64,000 bases of DNA. Origin: Trichopria drosophilae. Taxonomy: Eukaryota > Arthropoda > Insecta > Hymenoptera > Diapriidae. Both the position numbers and the translations under genes were made by a program. The stretch covers positions 84,395,001 through 84,459,000 of the forward strand of contig CM059587.1 in assembly GCA_030407085.1 (NCBI GenBank), given 5' to 3'. The stretch's first letter is position 1. Every line of letters begins with the position of its first letter. The notes beneath the pieces are model-generated. The model worked only from the letters and a program-made list of their open reading frames with translations. It was not told where the DNA came from and ran no database searches. This document shows positions 48,201 through 58,950 of this stretch, piece by piece.

Positions 48201-49037
48201 TTTTAAAAGTTCACTATTAATATTTTCTCGACTTAAGAAAAGTCATATTCTTTCTCTATTACGCCTATATCGCTATAAAAGACATTTTTTGTATAGTTTT
48301 TTGAGGTTAAATTATAACATCTGCCAAGAGGCCATCATTCTTTACTGCAGATTTCTACAACAAATCGAAATAAAAATAATGCGTTGTATTTATTCGAAAC
48401 ATGACATAATATGTACCTGTTTAAAGCTTATATCGCCTTAAAATACCATTTTTAGGATTTTAGAGGTTATGTCTAGAATTTTTGTCCAACAGTCTCCATT
48501 TTGTATTACAGGATCGTATTTAGCAGCTCAAAATACGTTGGAATAATTACATTGTTGAAGGGAGAAAGTATGATCATACTTAAACAAAAATTGAGACCTT
48601 GAAAAATTCATTTTTTAAACAACTTTTGTTAATAACTCTAAAGTAAGTTTTGTTCTTATCGCCAACTAATAATTTAAAAAAAAATGAATGGATTTTAACG
48701 AATGACGGCTTATCTTTTCATGAAAAAGATTCTCAACAACTTTACCAAACAACTTTTTCCAAATTTGTTATGTGATCACTAAAATTAATGAGAAAATGTG
48801 AAAAGTAATAAATTTTGATTAGATAAATAGAGATTTTGAGTTTAGCTTCAGACATCTGCAAAAATCGCACGGTAATGATATAGAGAATCTGTTGCATGAA
48901 AAAATAAGTCACTCGTTAAAATATATTCCTTTTTACTTGTCGAAAAAAAGAAAAGTTGAGTCATTGATAAAAGTTGTTTAACAAATTATTAAGTCTGAAT
49001 TTTTGGTCAAGAATTTCATTGAATTTCATTGAATTTG
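48201..49037. other. AT-rich intergenic stretch
   Basis: Possible further decayed repeat units (for example CGTATTTAGCAGC at 48511). No gene. Confidence 0.35.
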
Positions 49038-50049
49038 TTCACGATTTCAAGGTCAAAATTGAGTATCAGATATCAAAAATTCCAATATGGCGCCGAATTT
49101 GAAAAAATGTAAAAAAAATGGGAAATATTTATCCATACCAATGTTTTTCGAGCCCTTAGAATATTGGGATTCCATTAAAACTCTAAGAGAAGGTGAATAA
49201 CATACTTCAATTTTAAGAACAAAAATTTGCTTTTATACCCTACATCATTCTAACAACCTCAAGATGGCCTCAACAATGAAAATTTCTTTGTTATTTCCTG
49301 GACGCTCTAACTAAAAAACTACGATTTTTATTAAAAAAATGCTATGACTGAAAAGTTCTTAGAATTTATCGAGAAATATCCTTTAATATCCTAAAATAAG
49401 TTTTTTAGATTTTTTTGATGAGATTTAGGGATTTTTTAAAAAATATTTTCCTAATTGGAATCTATTTACGAAAAATTATGAAAAAATATATTGTATTCTC
49501 TGATGAATTTTAAGAATTTCTTGTTTTTTGAAATTTTTCCAAATGACAGTTTTCTAGAAAAAAAATCTTAAGCTATAATATTTGAAATTCATTTTCTCAA
49601 AAACTTTCAACTTTTGGATAAAAATTCAAAGTGAAAAAAACTCTTAGAATTCATGAGAGAATACACTAAATTTTTTTTCAAAATCTTCCCAAATTAAATT
49701 GCAATTTTGAAAAATGTCATAAAAAAAGCAATGTCATAAAAAAATCTAAATAAAGCGGTTGTGACCCTCAGCGAGTCGAAACAATAACTTCCCGATCAAT
49801 CTCTCGTATTTTATTCCGGTTTATTTAACGGACTGGCTATATTCACGTACGTTTTCCATATTTTGCGTTATATAGAGAGGTTCTATTTCCGAAATCTACC
49901 CATTATTTCTTAAAAAAAAAAAACGGGATGTACGTACGTACGGACACAAATTATTTTATTGTTTTTTTTGGGTTCTTTGGGGTCTGAAACGTCGACATTT
50001 GATGAAAAACTGTAGGGTAATTTTTTGGCGGGAAGTAACCAAATTCAAT

Positions 50050-50080
50050 ACTTCGTCCAGACCTTTGGTCTGGGTCGAAG
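50050..50080. other. Hairpin, possible transposon end
   Basis: CTTCG-TCCAGACC and GGTCTGGG-TCGAAG pair around a TTT loop with one bulge. GC-rich stem of ~13 bp. Confidence 0.7.
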
Positions 50081-50093
50081 TAATAACACTATA

Positions 50094-50276
50094 CATAAGC
50101 CGACAAGTCAGAAAACCGACAGTCAAAAAGCCGACAAATAAAAAAACCGACTAGTAAAAAATCGGCATATTGTAAAGAGAATAATACTTTTACCGTGTCA
50201 GCTTTTTAATATGTCGGTTTTTTACTTGTCGGCTTTTTGATATGTCGGCTTTTTTATTTCTCAGTTTTTTGACGCG
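50094..50276. mobile_element. Small foldback array with 15-16-bp units
   Basis: GAC cores (GCCGAC/ACCGAC) lie at 50102, 50118, 50133 and 50149 in the left half. TGTC cores lie at 50196, 50212, 50227 and 50243 in the right half. Spacing alternates 16 and 15 bp. The unit consensus is roughly CAAAAAGCCGACA. It has the same architecture, spacing and CGACA core as the element at 23327-23966. Confidence 0.75.
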
Positions 50277-50511
50277 CATCAACAGTTTCCTCACGAAAAA
50301 TGACGGAATTTGTTAAATAATATCATTTTTTCACGTTATTTGTACTATTTTTACTACTTTTTTTTGGAATAACTAGAAAACCGCTCAGCGGATCATGTTC
50401 AAAATGTAATCAGCACGAAGTTAGGTCAGGACGCATCGATTAAAAAAAAAATTAATCAATTCGCTTCATCCGTTGAAGAGAAATCGTTGGATAAAATTTG
50501 GTTTTCATCTG

Positions 50512-50552
50512 TACACACACACACACACACACAGACAGACAGACAGACAGAC
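50512..50552 (+). repeat. Compound microsatellite (AC)n(AGAC)n
   Basis: A run of AC dinucleotides is followed by about five AGAC units. ACAG/GTCT-type microsatellites inside non-coding elements are characteristic of Helentron/DINE-type repeats, but no other diagnostic was found. Confidence 0.9.
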
Positions 50553-51022
50553 ATCTCTCTAAAAATGTGTCAGTTTGCTTCTAGTGGTCACAAAACGTGG
50601 AGATATCATGAAATTAGCATTTTCCATTTTCGAGGTCATTTCAATAACTTCCCTGTAGACCGGGAAGTTAATAAATTCAGCGAAATTTCTCGATGAATTC
50701 TGGGAACTTTTCATTTTTGAAATTTTTTAAAAAAAGATTGTAGATTTTGAGTTAGAACGTCCAGAAAATTTCAAAGAACATTTCATTGTTGCGGCCATTT
50801 TGAGGTCGTTAGAATGATGTAGGGTATAAAAGTAAAATGTTTTCTTAAAACTGAAGTACTTTATTCAGCTTTGTTAAGAGTTTCAATAGAATCCTAATAT
50901 TGCAATGACTCGAGAAAAATTGGTAAGAATAAATATTTCCTAATTTTTTTGGACATTTTTCGAATTCGGCGCCATATTGGAATTCCTAATGGTTGAAACT
51001 CAATTTTGACCTCGGAATATTA

Positions 51023-51316
51023 AAGAGCGACATGGAAAACAGTCGGATATGTACCTCTCAATTTTTGTTAACTTCGATTTTGATATAAAATATTCGATTG
51101 AAATAGGAGCAAGAAAAAGTGTCGTTTTGGCGTTAATGGGTTAATTATTTATTGTCTATGATTTCGATTAGACTGCATGCAATTTTGCTTAGGTAATCAC
51201 TGCTCGAAAATCGCTCTCTAGTCAATATCTATCTTTAATTAAAAAAGACTGCAGTGGCTTCTCGGAGTGTAATAAATCTTCTTTTGAAAGAGTAATAAAT
51301 TCATCAAGACACTCAC
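51023..51316. other. Start of the intron 3' of exon 2 of the LRR gene
   Basis: Read on the minus strand this follows the donor GTGAGT at 51316. The exon frame stays open by chance to a stop at 51222. GC content falls sharply past the donor, supporting the exon boundary. Confidence 0.5.
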
Positions 51317-51810
51317 CGTCGATGTAGAAGTAGCTGGAATTGTTGTAGAAGTTGTCGATGATCGGCTTAACATTGTCGAAGGTCAGGGTGTGGAGTTTGT
51401 TGTCCCTGAGGTCAAGGAGATTGATGGACGGCGCGCCTCGCAGGAAGTCCGGTTCGAACGAGACTAGTTTATTGTCGCTGAGCCGGAGCTTGCGTAAGTT
51501 TCTCATGTTCTCGAGAGCTTTCGTCGTGATGTACTCGATCTTGTTCTGGTCCAGGAGGAGTTCCACCAATTCTGGCATTTCGATGAAGCTGCGATCGCCG
51601 ATCATCGAGATGAGATTGCTGCGCAGGTCGAGTCGCTGCAGAGATTTCAAGCCATGGAAGCTGTCGCCGGTAATAACGGCAATTTTGTTATTGCTCAGCT
51701 CGAGCTCGAGAAGGGTCGGAAGATGCTTGAAAGCCTTGTCGTGTATTATTGTGATGTTGTTGTGATTCATGAAGAGTTTCTGTAGCTTCGGCAAGTCGAA
51801 GAAAACGTCC
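51317..51810 (-). CDS. Con: Connectin-like leucine-rich-repeat protein, exon 2 (internal)
   Basis: This exon continues the LRR array begun at 52446-53005. It starts after a TTTTCAG acceptor (AG at 51812-51811), completes an Arg codon and reads DVFFDLPKLQKLF. About seven 24-residue LRRs fall in or across this exon, with consensus L--L-L--N-I--I---F--L (for example ELELSNNKIAVITGDSFHGL). The last repeat runs into NFYNNSSYFYIDG, where a strong donor GTGAGT follows in phase 1. Family members normally continue with Asn and a CDC cysteine cap, which would come from the next exon. I did not find that exon in lower coordinates. In connectin-type proteins these LRRs form the extracellular homophilic adhesion surface. 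The LRR and exon calls are firm; the connectin assignment, from remembered family wording, is moderate. Confidence 0.85.
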
Positions 51811-52445
51811 CTGAAAATATAACATTACGTTACGTTCCATCGTCTGATATTACTTTGTACCTTACTTATTTTAGAGCAAATTAAATCAGTGCTTTTCATA
51901 AGGTTCCAAACAAAGATAATCGATTACGAATGTTTCCTACGAAATTCAAATAAACAAAGATAGTTTATTTTACTTAGCGTCTACTAATAAATTCGCTAAA
52001 TTCTAGATCTGACAATCTTAAGGCTTGTTTCCTTTTTGTGCGTAAATTTGATATAGTCGCACGCACAATTATTGACGGCTTAAGTGACGTTTTACAAATT
52101 ACTTCCGGTCTTTAACAAGTTGCCTCTCAATGCGTCAAACGCAACGAAGCAAACTAATTCGTTAAGCAGGTTACTTATTTTTTTTGCTTTTCCAATAACA
52201 AAAATTGGAATATATGAAACTAATTTTAAACAGTTGGACATTAACAATCATTTAGTGTTTTCAGAAAGCATTACTCGCTTGTTTAAATATAAACGCGAGA
52301 ACTAATTGCCAATATCGCTCCTCCCGGACCTTTCTGGGACCCTGCGGGCACGCGGTTCATCAAAATAATTATCGCGGTTACCATGATAAAGTCCGAAGCA
52401 GTACATTAATTTCACAGTAGAATTTAAATAAACGAAAGTACCAAC
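51811..52445 (-). other. Intron 1 of the coding part (635 bp)
   Basis: Donor GTTGGT at 52445 and acceptor CAG at 51813-51811 join in phase 2 and restore a continuous LRR (LTEIN-R-DVFF). The intron is AT-rich with stops in the coding frame. Confidence 0.8.
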
Positions 52446-53005
52446 CTGTTGATTTCCGTTAGCATGTTTTCGTCGAGATTGATGGCGGTGAGATTCTTCA
52501 TTGTGTCGAACGCCCGGTACTTGAGGATCACAATAGAATTCTTGCTAAGGTTAATCTCCGACACCGAAGGCATATTCGAAAATGACTGGCTCTCAAGGTT
52601 TTCAAATTTAGCCTGCTGGAAACTCACAACATTTAGATCCTTTAATTGTCTGAGGGTTTGTGACGGAACATAATTGATTACACCCTCGTGTTTGATGACG
52701 AAGTACAATTTTCTAATGTATAGTTGAGAACCGAAATGGCCCCAGATGGGATCGAGGATCTCCACCTTATTGAAGATTATGCAATTCGCTTCCACTGCCT
52801 TGCCGATTTCCAAATTGTTGCAGTAGCAGAAAAATGGGGCATCTTGCTCCTCGATGTCGCAGATGTTCAGTTCCTTGCTCTCTTTGGACTCTTTTGAAGC
52901 TTTCTTTTTGCTTCTCGATCTGGTGGCTCCTTGGCCGAATGGAATGTTTGAAAGTAGCAGGATACTCAGCTGGACGATGAAGATTGCGCGGATAAAAGCT
53001 CTCAT
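52446..53005 (-). CDS. Con: Connectin-like leucine-rich-repeat protein, exon 1 (N-terminus)
   Basis: The chosen start is ATG at 53005-53003 (context AAGATGA); a longer frame upstream has no ATG. Residues 1-26 form a signal peptide (hydrophobic core AIFIVQLSILLLSNI). A basic linker (RSRSKKKASKESKESK) follows, then an N-terminal cysteine cluster (C49, C60, C62, C75, including ICDIEEQDAPFFCYC). The section with DPIWGHFGSQ leads into the first LRRs (residues ~124-186), which continue in exon 2 after a phase-2 intron. Drosophila connectin is a GPI-anchored, homophilic adhesion protein of muscles and motor axons and a known Hox target. The cysteine cluster, the DPIW segment and the LRR wording fit that family, but another extracellular LRR protein cannot be excluded. 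A TTTCTAG acceptor at 53016, ten bases before the ATG, suggests a 5' UTR intron. Confidence 0.85.
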
Positions 53006-53015
53006 CTTGATGAGT

Positions 53016-53744
53016 CTAGAAATGTACAAGAAGCAACTAATTATATTATCTTTTCTATGAATCGATATTTATAAGAATATTTGTACATGTGCGTCAAAAT
53101 TATACAATTTTTATGATATTCAGTTTATTTAATACATAACTAATACATCATTCTTGTCTAGTATTCATTGTGTTTTTAAGATATTTCTTTAATATTTTGT
53201 TTCAGTTATGCCATTGATTATTAATTCGTTGTCTCTAGTTTTATTGGCAATTTCTCTTATGTTTCATGTTCAATTTCATGTGATTTTTTCTTCGATGTTT
53301 TTTTTTTTAAATTTTGTAACGTTTTAGTCATTTAAAAATTATCATTTCAGTAATTGTTCATTCTAAAGTAATCTAATGAATTTTACTTATTAAGTTCGTA
53401 ACGGGTAATTTTTTTGTCACTTTTCGGCTTTTCTTTCCAATGGGTTATCAGCGTGAAAACAATCTGGATGTATGATTTTTAATGTAAAATTGATTGTACC
53501 TTCGACACTCTCCTCAAAAATTATATAAAATGAAATCGGAAGAGGATACAGGCAAATAGTTGATAAACAGTCGGATTTTTTCACTTAAATTTTCTGTTAT
53601 TAACAACAATTTTATATAAAAATTGGATGCAAAGTATTATAAGATGGATTTTACATTCGTCCACTAAATTTTAAAAGGCGGAAAGATTTAATTGTAAAAT
53701 ATACAAAATTGTGGCTTATATTCTACATTCATTATATTATATCA
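53016..53744. other. Upstream flank or 5' UTR intron of the LRR gene
   Basis: AT-rich, with no gene on either strand. If the acceptor at 53016 is real this is intronic. Confidence 0.35.
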
Positions 53745-54000
53745 TTACACAGAGAGAAAAAAAGTGTTAATGGAACCACGAACAAATAGTAGAACCGATT
53801 TTAACCTCTGTAAGTAGTAGAATTAACTATATGTAAGGTTAGAGTTGATATTTGAGGTTATGTACGAACGATTTAACAATCGGAAAATAGTAAATGGAAC
53901 AATTTTATTGTACCATTTACCATGGAAATAGTTAATGCAATGTATATACATGCTGTGTATATGAAATTTGATGTTATTTACTATTTTTCTACGTGTAACG
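53745..54000. mobile_element. Degraded MITE-like element
   Basis: The left end TTACACAGAGAGAAAAA and right end (reverse complement TTACACGTAGAAAAA), with further imperfect inversion inward, resemble the TACAC-G-GA-AA termini of the element at 45936. Confidence 0.4.
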
Positions 54001-54671
54001 ATTGAAAATGGTAAATTTCTTCTGAAAATATATTTCGCTACAATTTGTAAAATACCTTCTATTAAAATTCGCAAACGTGAACTTTTTTCTAGACGTCTGG
54101 GTGCAAATGACATTGTACAAAACTATGATTTTAAGGCCATTTATTTCCATATTTTTATGTACAATTTTTTTCCGATGAAGAAATATTTTTTTGGCTTTAA
54201 CGACGATCAATCAAAACAATTCAACTGCAGATGTTTTATAAAGCAAAATACGGATTTTCGAAGATTAAAGTGCAATAAATCATGCTGAAACTCGCAAATT
54301 TCGACCTCAAAGAACACAAAAATACGACTTTTTATTGAATAATTGCAAACATCTTATTCTGAATATCGAAAAGTGTGATAAATTTTACGTCGGAAATGAT
54401 AGGTTCAAATTTTTTATCACGTTGATATGTCATACTTGGCGACAAAAATCCGAAAAAGCAACAAAAATTTTCCGTCTGGGACTCTAATTTTTATGTTATA
54501 ATTAATTAAAAACAACTGTTTAAAAAGACTTTACATTATATTCGGACAGAATAACCTGCAATTATCAAATCTGTTAAAGAAAATACAATGGCAGTTAAGA
54601 AAATCAATACATTGTGCAACTAGGAAGTTAAATTTTTTTTCGACAAGTGGGAATATGGCTGTTCACATTAG
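54001..54671. other. AT-rich intergenic stretch
   Basis: Overlapping chance frames on both strands. Nothing recognised. Confidence 0.4.
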
Positions 54672-55022
54672 TCTGCAAACACCTATTCTCTGCCGTAGCA
54701 TATACTATTTGCTCATAAGAGAGTCAGTTATTTACTGGAGTATGAGAAACTTATTTTGCTCCAGGGTGTACTTATTTTACTCCTTGGGATGGAAAATGTT
54801 ATTCTCACACTCGGTGTGTAAAATGCTATTCTACTCTCTGTATCGGGAGCAAAACAGCACATTCTCTCTCAAGGGTGCAAAACGAATATATCCGGGAGCA
54901 AAATACGTTTCTCCCATTTTGTGCGCAAAATACTATTTTGCTCCCTATATCACAGGAACGAAATAGCATGCTCTCGCATGAGAAAGTAGTATGTGCAGTA
55001 AGGGAGAATAGGTGTTTCTAGA
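54672..55022. mobile_element. Inverted-repeat element with CTATTTTGCTCCC words (351 bp)
   Basis: Termini TCTGCAAACACCTATTCTC and (reverse complement) TCTAGAAACACCTATTCTC match at 17 of 19 positions, and imperfect inversion continues ~35 bp inward. Inside, (C)TATTTTGCTCC in the left part and GGAGCAAAATA in the right part recur about every 21-27 bp. Confidence 0.7.
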
Positions 55023-55240
55023 TTTTTGCGAAATGCCGTCACTTGTCGGCAACATCTATTTTCTTCCCTAGTGGCACAATCTACTATTTTGCTTCCGCGA
55101 TATAAAGAGAAAAATAGTATTTTAAGCAAAGAATGGGGTAAACCTATTTTGCTCCCTAGGAAGAGAAAGTGCTATTTTGTTCAAGCGACGTAGGGAGCAA
55201 AATAGCATTTTGCGCTCAGAGTATGCACAAATAATTACCC
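55023..55240. repeat. Second cluster of TATTTTGCTCC/GGAGCAAAATA words
   Basis: Adjoins the element at 54672 and uses the same words in both orientations (55140-55210), without clear termini. Confidence 0.55.
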
Positions 55241-56458
55241 TTTCTTGTCAGTTATGTAGACAATTCATCTCTTAAAATTTGTCCATAATATAAATAAAGC
55301 TTTTAATTGGTGCATGCAGTTTTGCGAAATATATTCTTACTTTTTAAATTTTAGTCATTTTGAATTTGAACAGAGAATATAATATTTTTCGAGGAATAAT
55401 GCATGTTCATTAAATATTTCATCAACTCAGAAAGTTTTAAAACATTCTTCAAATTTATATTTGAATCATTTCCGAAAAACACACTTCTATTGCTTATTCG
55501 AAAGAACATTTTGTAGTGTATTTTAAAATATATTCAGATATATCTCAGATAATTATCGTGATGTTTTTAAGACTTTCGCGTATGGAACAAATTTTCTTTT
55601 TTCTTATTAAATGTAAGAACATGAACGTGTTTAATATTCTGATACAAACAAAAACATAAATGCAATTACGCATAGTGAAAACACACAACTATTTCGGTTA
55701 ATGGCATTACCGTCACAGATAATTTACAAAAAAAGGCTATTGTGAATATGATGAGTAGAACTCCGTTAATTAAACTGCAAGATTTTCTGTAAACTTTAGC
55801 CGTCTATGCGCACCTAACTGCATATATGATCATTGTCTAAAATTACCAAATACCCGCTTGCATATTTAGCAAAACAGTTTCAGATTGGGTAAACTTAACT
55901 TTCATTATGTTAAAGTTAAATGAATCCCATGTTTTTGAACCTGTATTGTTTCTTTTTAGTAACTTGGAAAATAATCTTATTATATCAAAGCAAAATCCTT
56001 CAGGCAGTGAAATTGTGGATAATTATATCAGTCTCTTCCAGAAGCAGTTTCTTTTTCAAGTATTTTCAACAAATTGCACACAACTATTTTTGTTATCTAC
56101 TCAAACGAAACAGAATACAAATTTGATATTTTTTTCTTTGTTCATCTGTATTTTTTAGTAAAAGTCGGCGTTAATATTGAAAAATTATATGAATGTTATA
56201 TACAAAGCAACGAAAAAATATTTTAAAAGACGCTTTTCCGAGGAAAACGATTTAGGATGTTAAGAAATTTGCGTTTTTCCATTTTCCGATTTGAGGTTTA
56301 GAAAAAATAAGGGAAACCACAGTTCATGGATTTCAGGAAAGATTTTCTTTAATTTAACATTTACTTACTTGCCTAAAGTAAAATATTTGCTTCATAGAAA
56401 ATATTATTTGCTTGTAACTATTTAAAATTACTTACTTGTTTAAAGTAAATTTTACTTG
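55241..56458. other. AT-rich intergenic stretch
   Basis: No gene is supported. Frames at 55907-56158 overlap in two phases and look like chance. Confidence 0.4.
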
Positions 56459-57373
56459 CACTGTAAAACAAATTTAGTTGTTTTAATAAAATTTTACTTG
56501 ATTCAGGTAAATCTATTTCTTCGAATAGTCGCAACAAAACATTTTATTGTTTCAAGAAAATCAATTCTTTGTTTACGCAATGCATTCGTTAGTTTCAATA
56601 AATATTTACTTGAAAGAAATAGATATTTACTTTACCGTATTAAAAAATTTCTTCCTCCGACTTGATTTTAACTAAATACTTATTCAACTCTAGAAATCTT
56701 CATTGCTTCAATTAAATTATTACTTAAAAAAGGTAAATATTTATTTGGGAAAATTTTTTTTAAATGAATATTTAGTTTCGACTGAAGCAAACTATTTACT
56801 TGAATCAAGTAAATTTTTTTTTTTTATATGAGTAAAATTGTTGTTAGAAACATATTTATAGATATCGGGTATTACTATTTTCTAAACATATGATTTCTTT
56901 GGCGCAATAAAATATTCGTTAAAATGATTTACTACCTTTAAGCAAATTATTTGTTTATTTCAAGAAAATACAATCTTGATTTAACACCTTATTTTCTTAA
57001 TATACACTGAAAAAAATTGCCTAATTTCAAGTAAATATTTACTTTAATAGTCGCAACAAAATAATTACTTATAATAGAAAATTAGTTTGTTAATTCAACT
57101 AAATATTAATTAGATTTTATCCAGCAAGTAAATATTTATTTAAATTAAGAAAATATTTCCTTATTTTAAGTAAATATTTTGTTGCGACTATTCAAGTAAA
57201 TATTTACTTGAAATCAGGAAATTTTTTTTCAGTGTAGGAAATAATATGCCAACGAAGTAATTTATTAGAAGGAAAAAAATGTTCTCTTAAACCAACGAAA
57301 ATTTATTTGAATCAAAAACACGATTACTTGATTGAAGTAAATTTCGTAAAAGAAGTAAATTTTTCTTTCAGTG
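56459..57373. mobile_element. Outer MITE-like element of a nested pair (915 bp)
   Basis: The left end CACTGTAAAACAAATTTA and right end (reverse complement CACTGAAAGAAAAATTTA) are inverted. The body is packed with AAGTAAAT/ATTTACTT words. The cleaner element at 57003-57236 sits inside it. Confidence 0.55.
57003..57236. mobile_element. MITE with TACACTGAAAA termini (234 bp)
   Basis: Inverted repeats of ~60 bp match almost perfectly: TACACTGAAAAAAATT, CAAGTAAATATTTACTT and AATAGTCGCAACAAAAT appear in reverse complement at the right end. Terminal TA may be a target duplication around CACTGAAA ends, like the CACGGAGA ends of the element at 45936. No coding capacity. Confidence 0.9.
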
Positions 57374-57479
57374 TGAATAAATTTTTGTCTCTTTTAATGT
57401 CGAAATAACAAAATGAATAAAATAACGACCAAATTAGTTCTGAATAAAATGTTTGAACAAGACGTGGACAAGTACGTCT

Positions 57480-58000
57480 TGGAGTTTTATTAGAGACTAA
57501 GATCAGAGGAAGTAAATACGTCGTTCCTTGTACCATTGACAAGTCGTCGGACGAGCATCTCCTCAAGGAGGGATAATTGAAAGAAGAAAGATTCTAAATA
57601 TACGACGGATAAATTTATTGTTTTTCTTTTACAATATCCAAAGGAAACACGTCGTCCCTCAAATAAAGTCTTTCGCCCAGTGCCTTTCGCATCTAACGTT
57701 GACGCGGCATGATCCAAGTACAAAGAGAGCTTGGATCATCTCTCGGCTTAAGAATATCCGGCACTTTTTTCCAGTCTGGTCATCACGCCGCATGCTTCAG
57801 CGGTCTAGAAAACACCTACGGGCTAAGGGTGGAAAAAAATTCTTTTCCGCGGTGAACGACACGACCCTACGAAACAGGAGGGCGGAAGGTGGACGACGGC
57901 AGTTAACGCGAAAGAGGGAAAGTCGGAAAGGAAGGAAAATAAAGAAACCACCAAGGAAGTCCAATTTTTTAACGATGTTTGCCAGGGAAAATTGAGCAAA
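57480..58000. other. GC-enriched island
   Basis: A 125-codon + strand frame and a 77-codon minus frame coexist. The + frame is extremely Arg/Lys-rich with no recognisable domain. More likely regulatory or untranslated sequence, ~4.5 kb upstream of the LRR gene start on its own strand. Confidence 0.25.
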
Positions 58001-58304
58001 TAGTAAAAGTCATACTTTTAAAGGATGTCGAGTAATTGATTTATTGACATGTACGTTTCGGTTTTCTTACCTCAAACATTGCGTCCCAACTGTTTAAGAT
58101 GGATATTAATTATTTTTCATGACGCCGTAAGCGTAAACATTTTATTACGTGAAGTGTGTTCTTAATGTTTTATTACTTTGTAACAACTTTTACCAATCTT
58201 TCTTAAGTTTCGTCAGTCTCTTACTACGTTAAAGGGAGGTAAAATATATAGATACACTTTTGAATTAAAAATAAAAAACTTGACATTTCAGACGCTTTTA
58301 ATAA

Positions 58305-58680
58305 TTATAAGAGGGTTCTAAAGTGGTCCGCTGTTAAGATAGGAAATTTCACTAAAAAACGTAAATTAAAGATGACTGAATTACATTTTTAAAATTCGGT
58401 GTTTGTAAGGGTAATTTTGAACACTATCAACAATTTCCTAGAAAATACCAACGATATTAATTGAGACTTGATCGAGAATTTTCGGAAATAAGGTTATTTC
58501 CGAAAATTCTTGGTAAATCTCAAATAATTTCCTTGCTATTTACTAGTATATGGTTTATAGTAATTAAAATTGCCCTTACTGAGCCCGAAATTTGAAAAAA
58601 TAGATTCAGTCACTTTTTATTTATGATATTTAGTGCAAATGCGTACCTTATTGGCCAAGCACTTTAGAACCCCCTTAATG
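58305..58680. mobile_element. 376-bp near-palindromic element
   Basis: Arms of ~190 bp meet at TTTTCGGAAATAAGGTTATTTCCGAAAA (centre ~58495; 20-bp-class stem). The ends read TAAGAGGGTTCTAAAGTG and (reverse complement) TTAAGGGGGTTCTAAAGTG. GTGACTGAAT/ATGACTGAAT, GTAAGGGTAATTTT and GAGAATTTTCGG are mirrored. Half-copies lie at 13994 and 58819. Confidence 0.85.
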
Positions 58681-58818
58681 TACTTTTTATCTACTATAGA
58701 CTGCGATCAATTTATACGTATTTTGGTACAGTTCTGTCAATTCTTTCAACCATTAGAGGTGCTTTAAAAACTCTGAAAAAAATCTACTTTAATCCTTCAA
58801 TTTTACAAATCAATAACA

Positions 58819-58950
58819 TTAAAGAGATTTTAAAGTGCTGGACCGATACGGTAGGTATTGTCACTAAAAACCGTAAATAAAATATGACTGAATTGATTTT
58901 TCGAAATTCGGGCTCTGTTAAAGTTAATTTATTTAATAAAATATGCGACT
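58819..58950 (+). repeat. Half-copy of the palindromic element
   Basis: TTAAAGAGATTTTAAAGTGCTGG, ATTGTCACTAAAAACCGTAAAT and TGACTGAATTGATTTTTC follow the order of one arm of 58305-58680. Confidence 0.75.

Larger units (their letters stand above)
49038..51022. mobile_element. ~2-kb inverted-repeat structure with nested insertions
   Basis: The arm 49038-49374 matches the reverse complement of about 50688-51022 at ~80-85% in order: GGTCAAAATTGAGT, ATTCCAATATGGCGCCGAAT, TTTATACCCTACATCATTCT, TGAAAAGTTC--AGAATT-ATC. The ~1.3-kb centre contains a hairpin (50050-50080), the foldback array 50094-50276 and a microsatellite (50512-50552). No transposase-like frame exists. Confidence 0.75.

Noticed and set aside
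57618..57995. 125-codon Arg/Lys-rich frame
   Set aside because: Low-complexity basic composition in a GC-rich block; no domain and a competing frame on the other strand.
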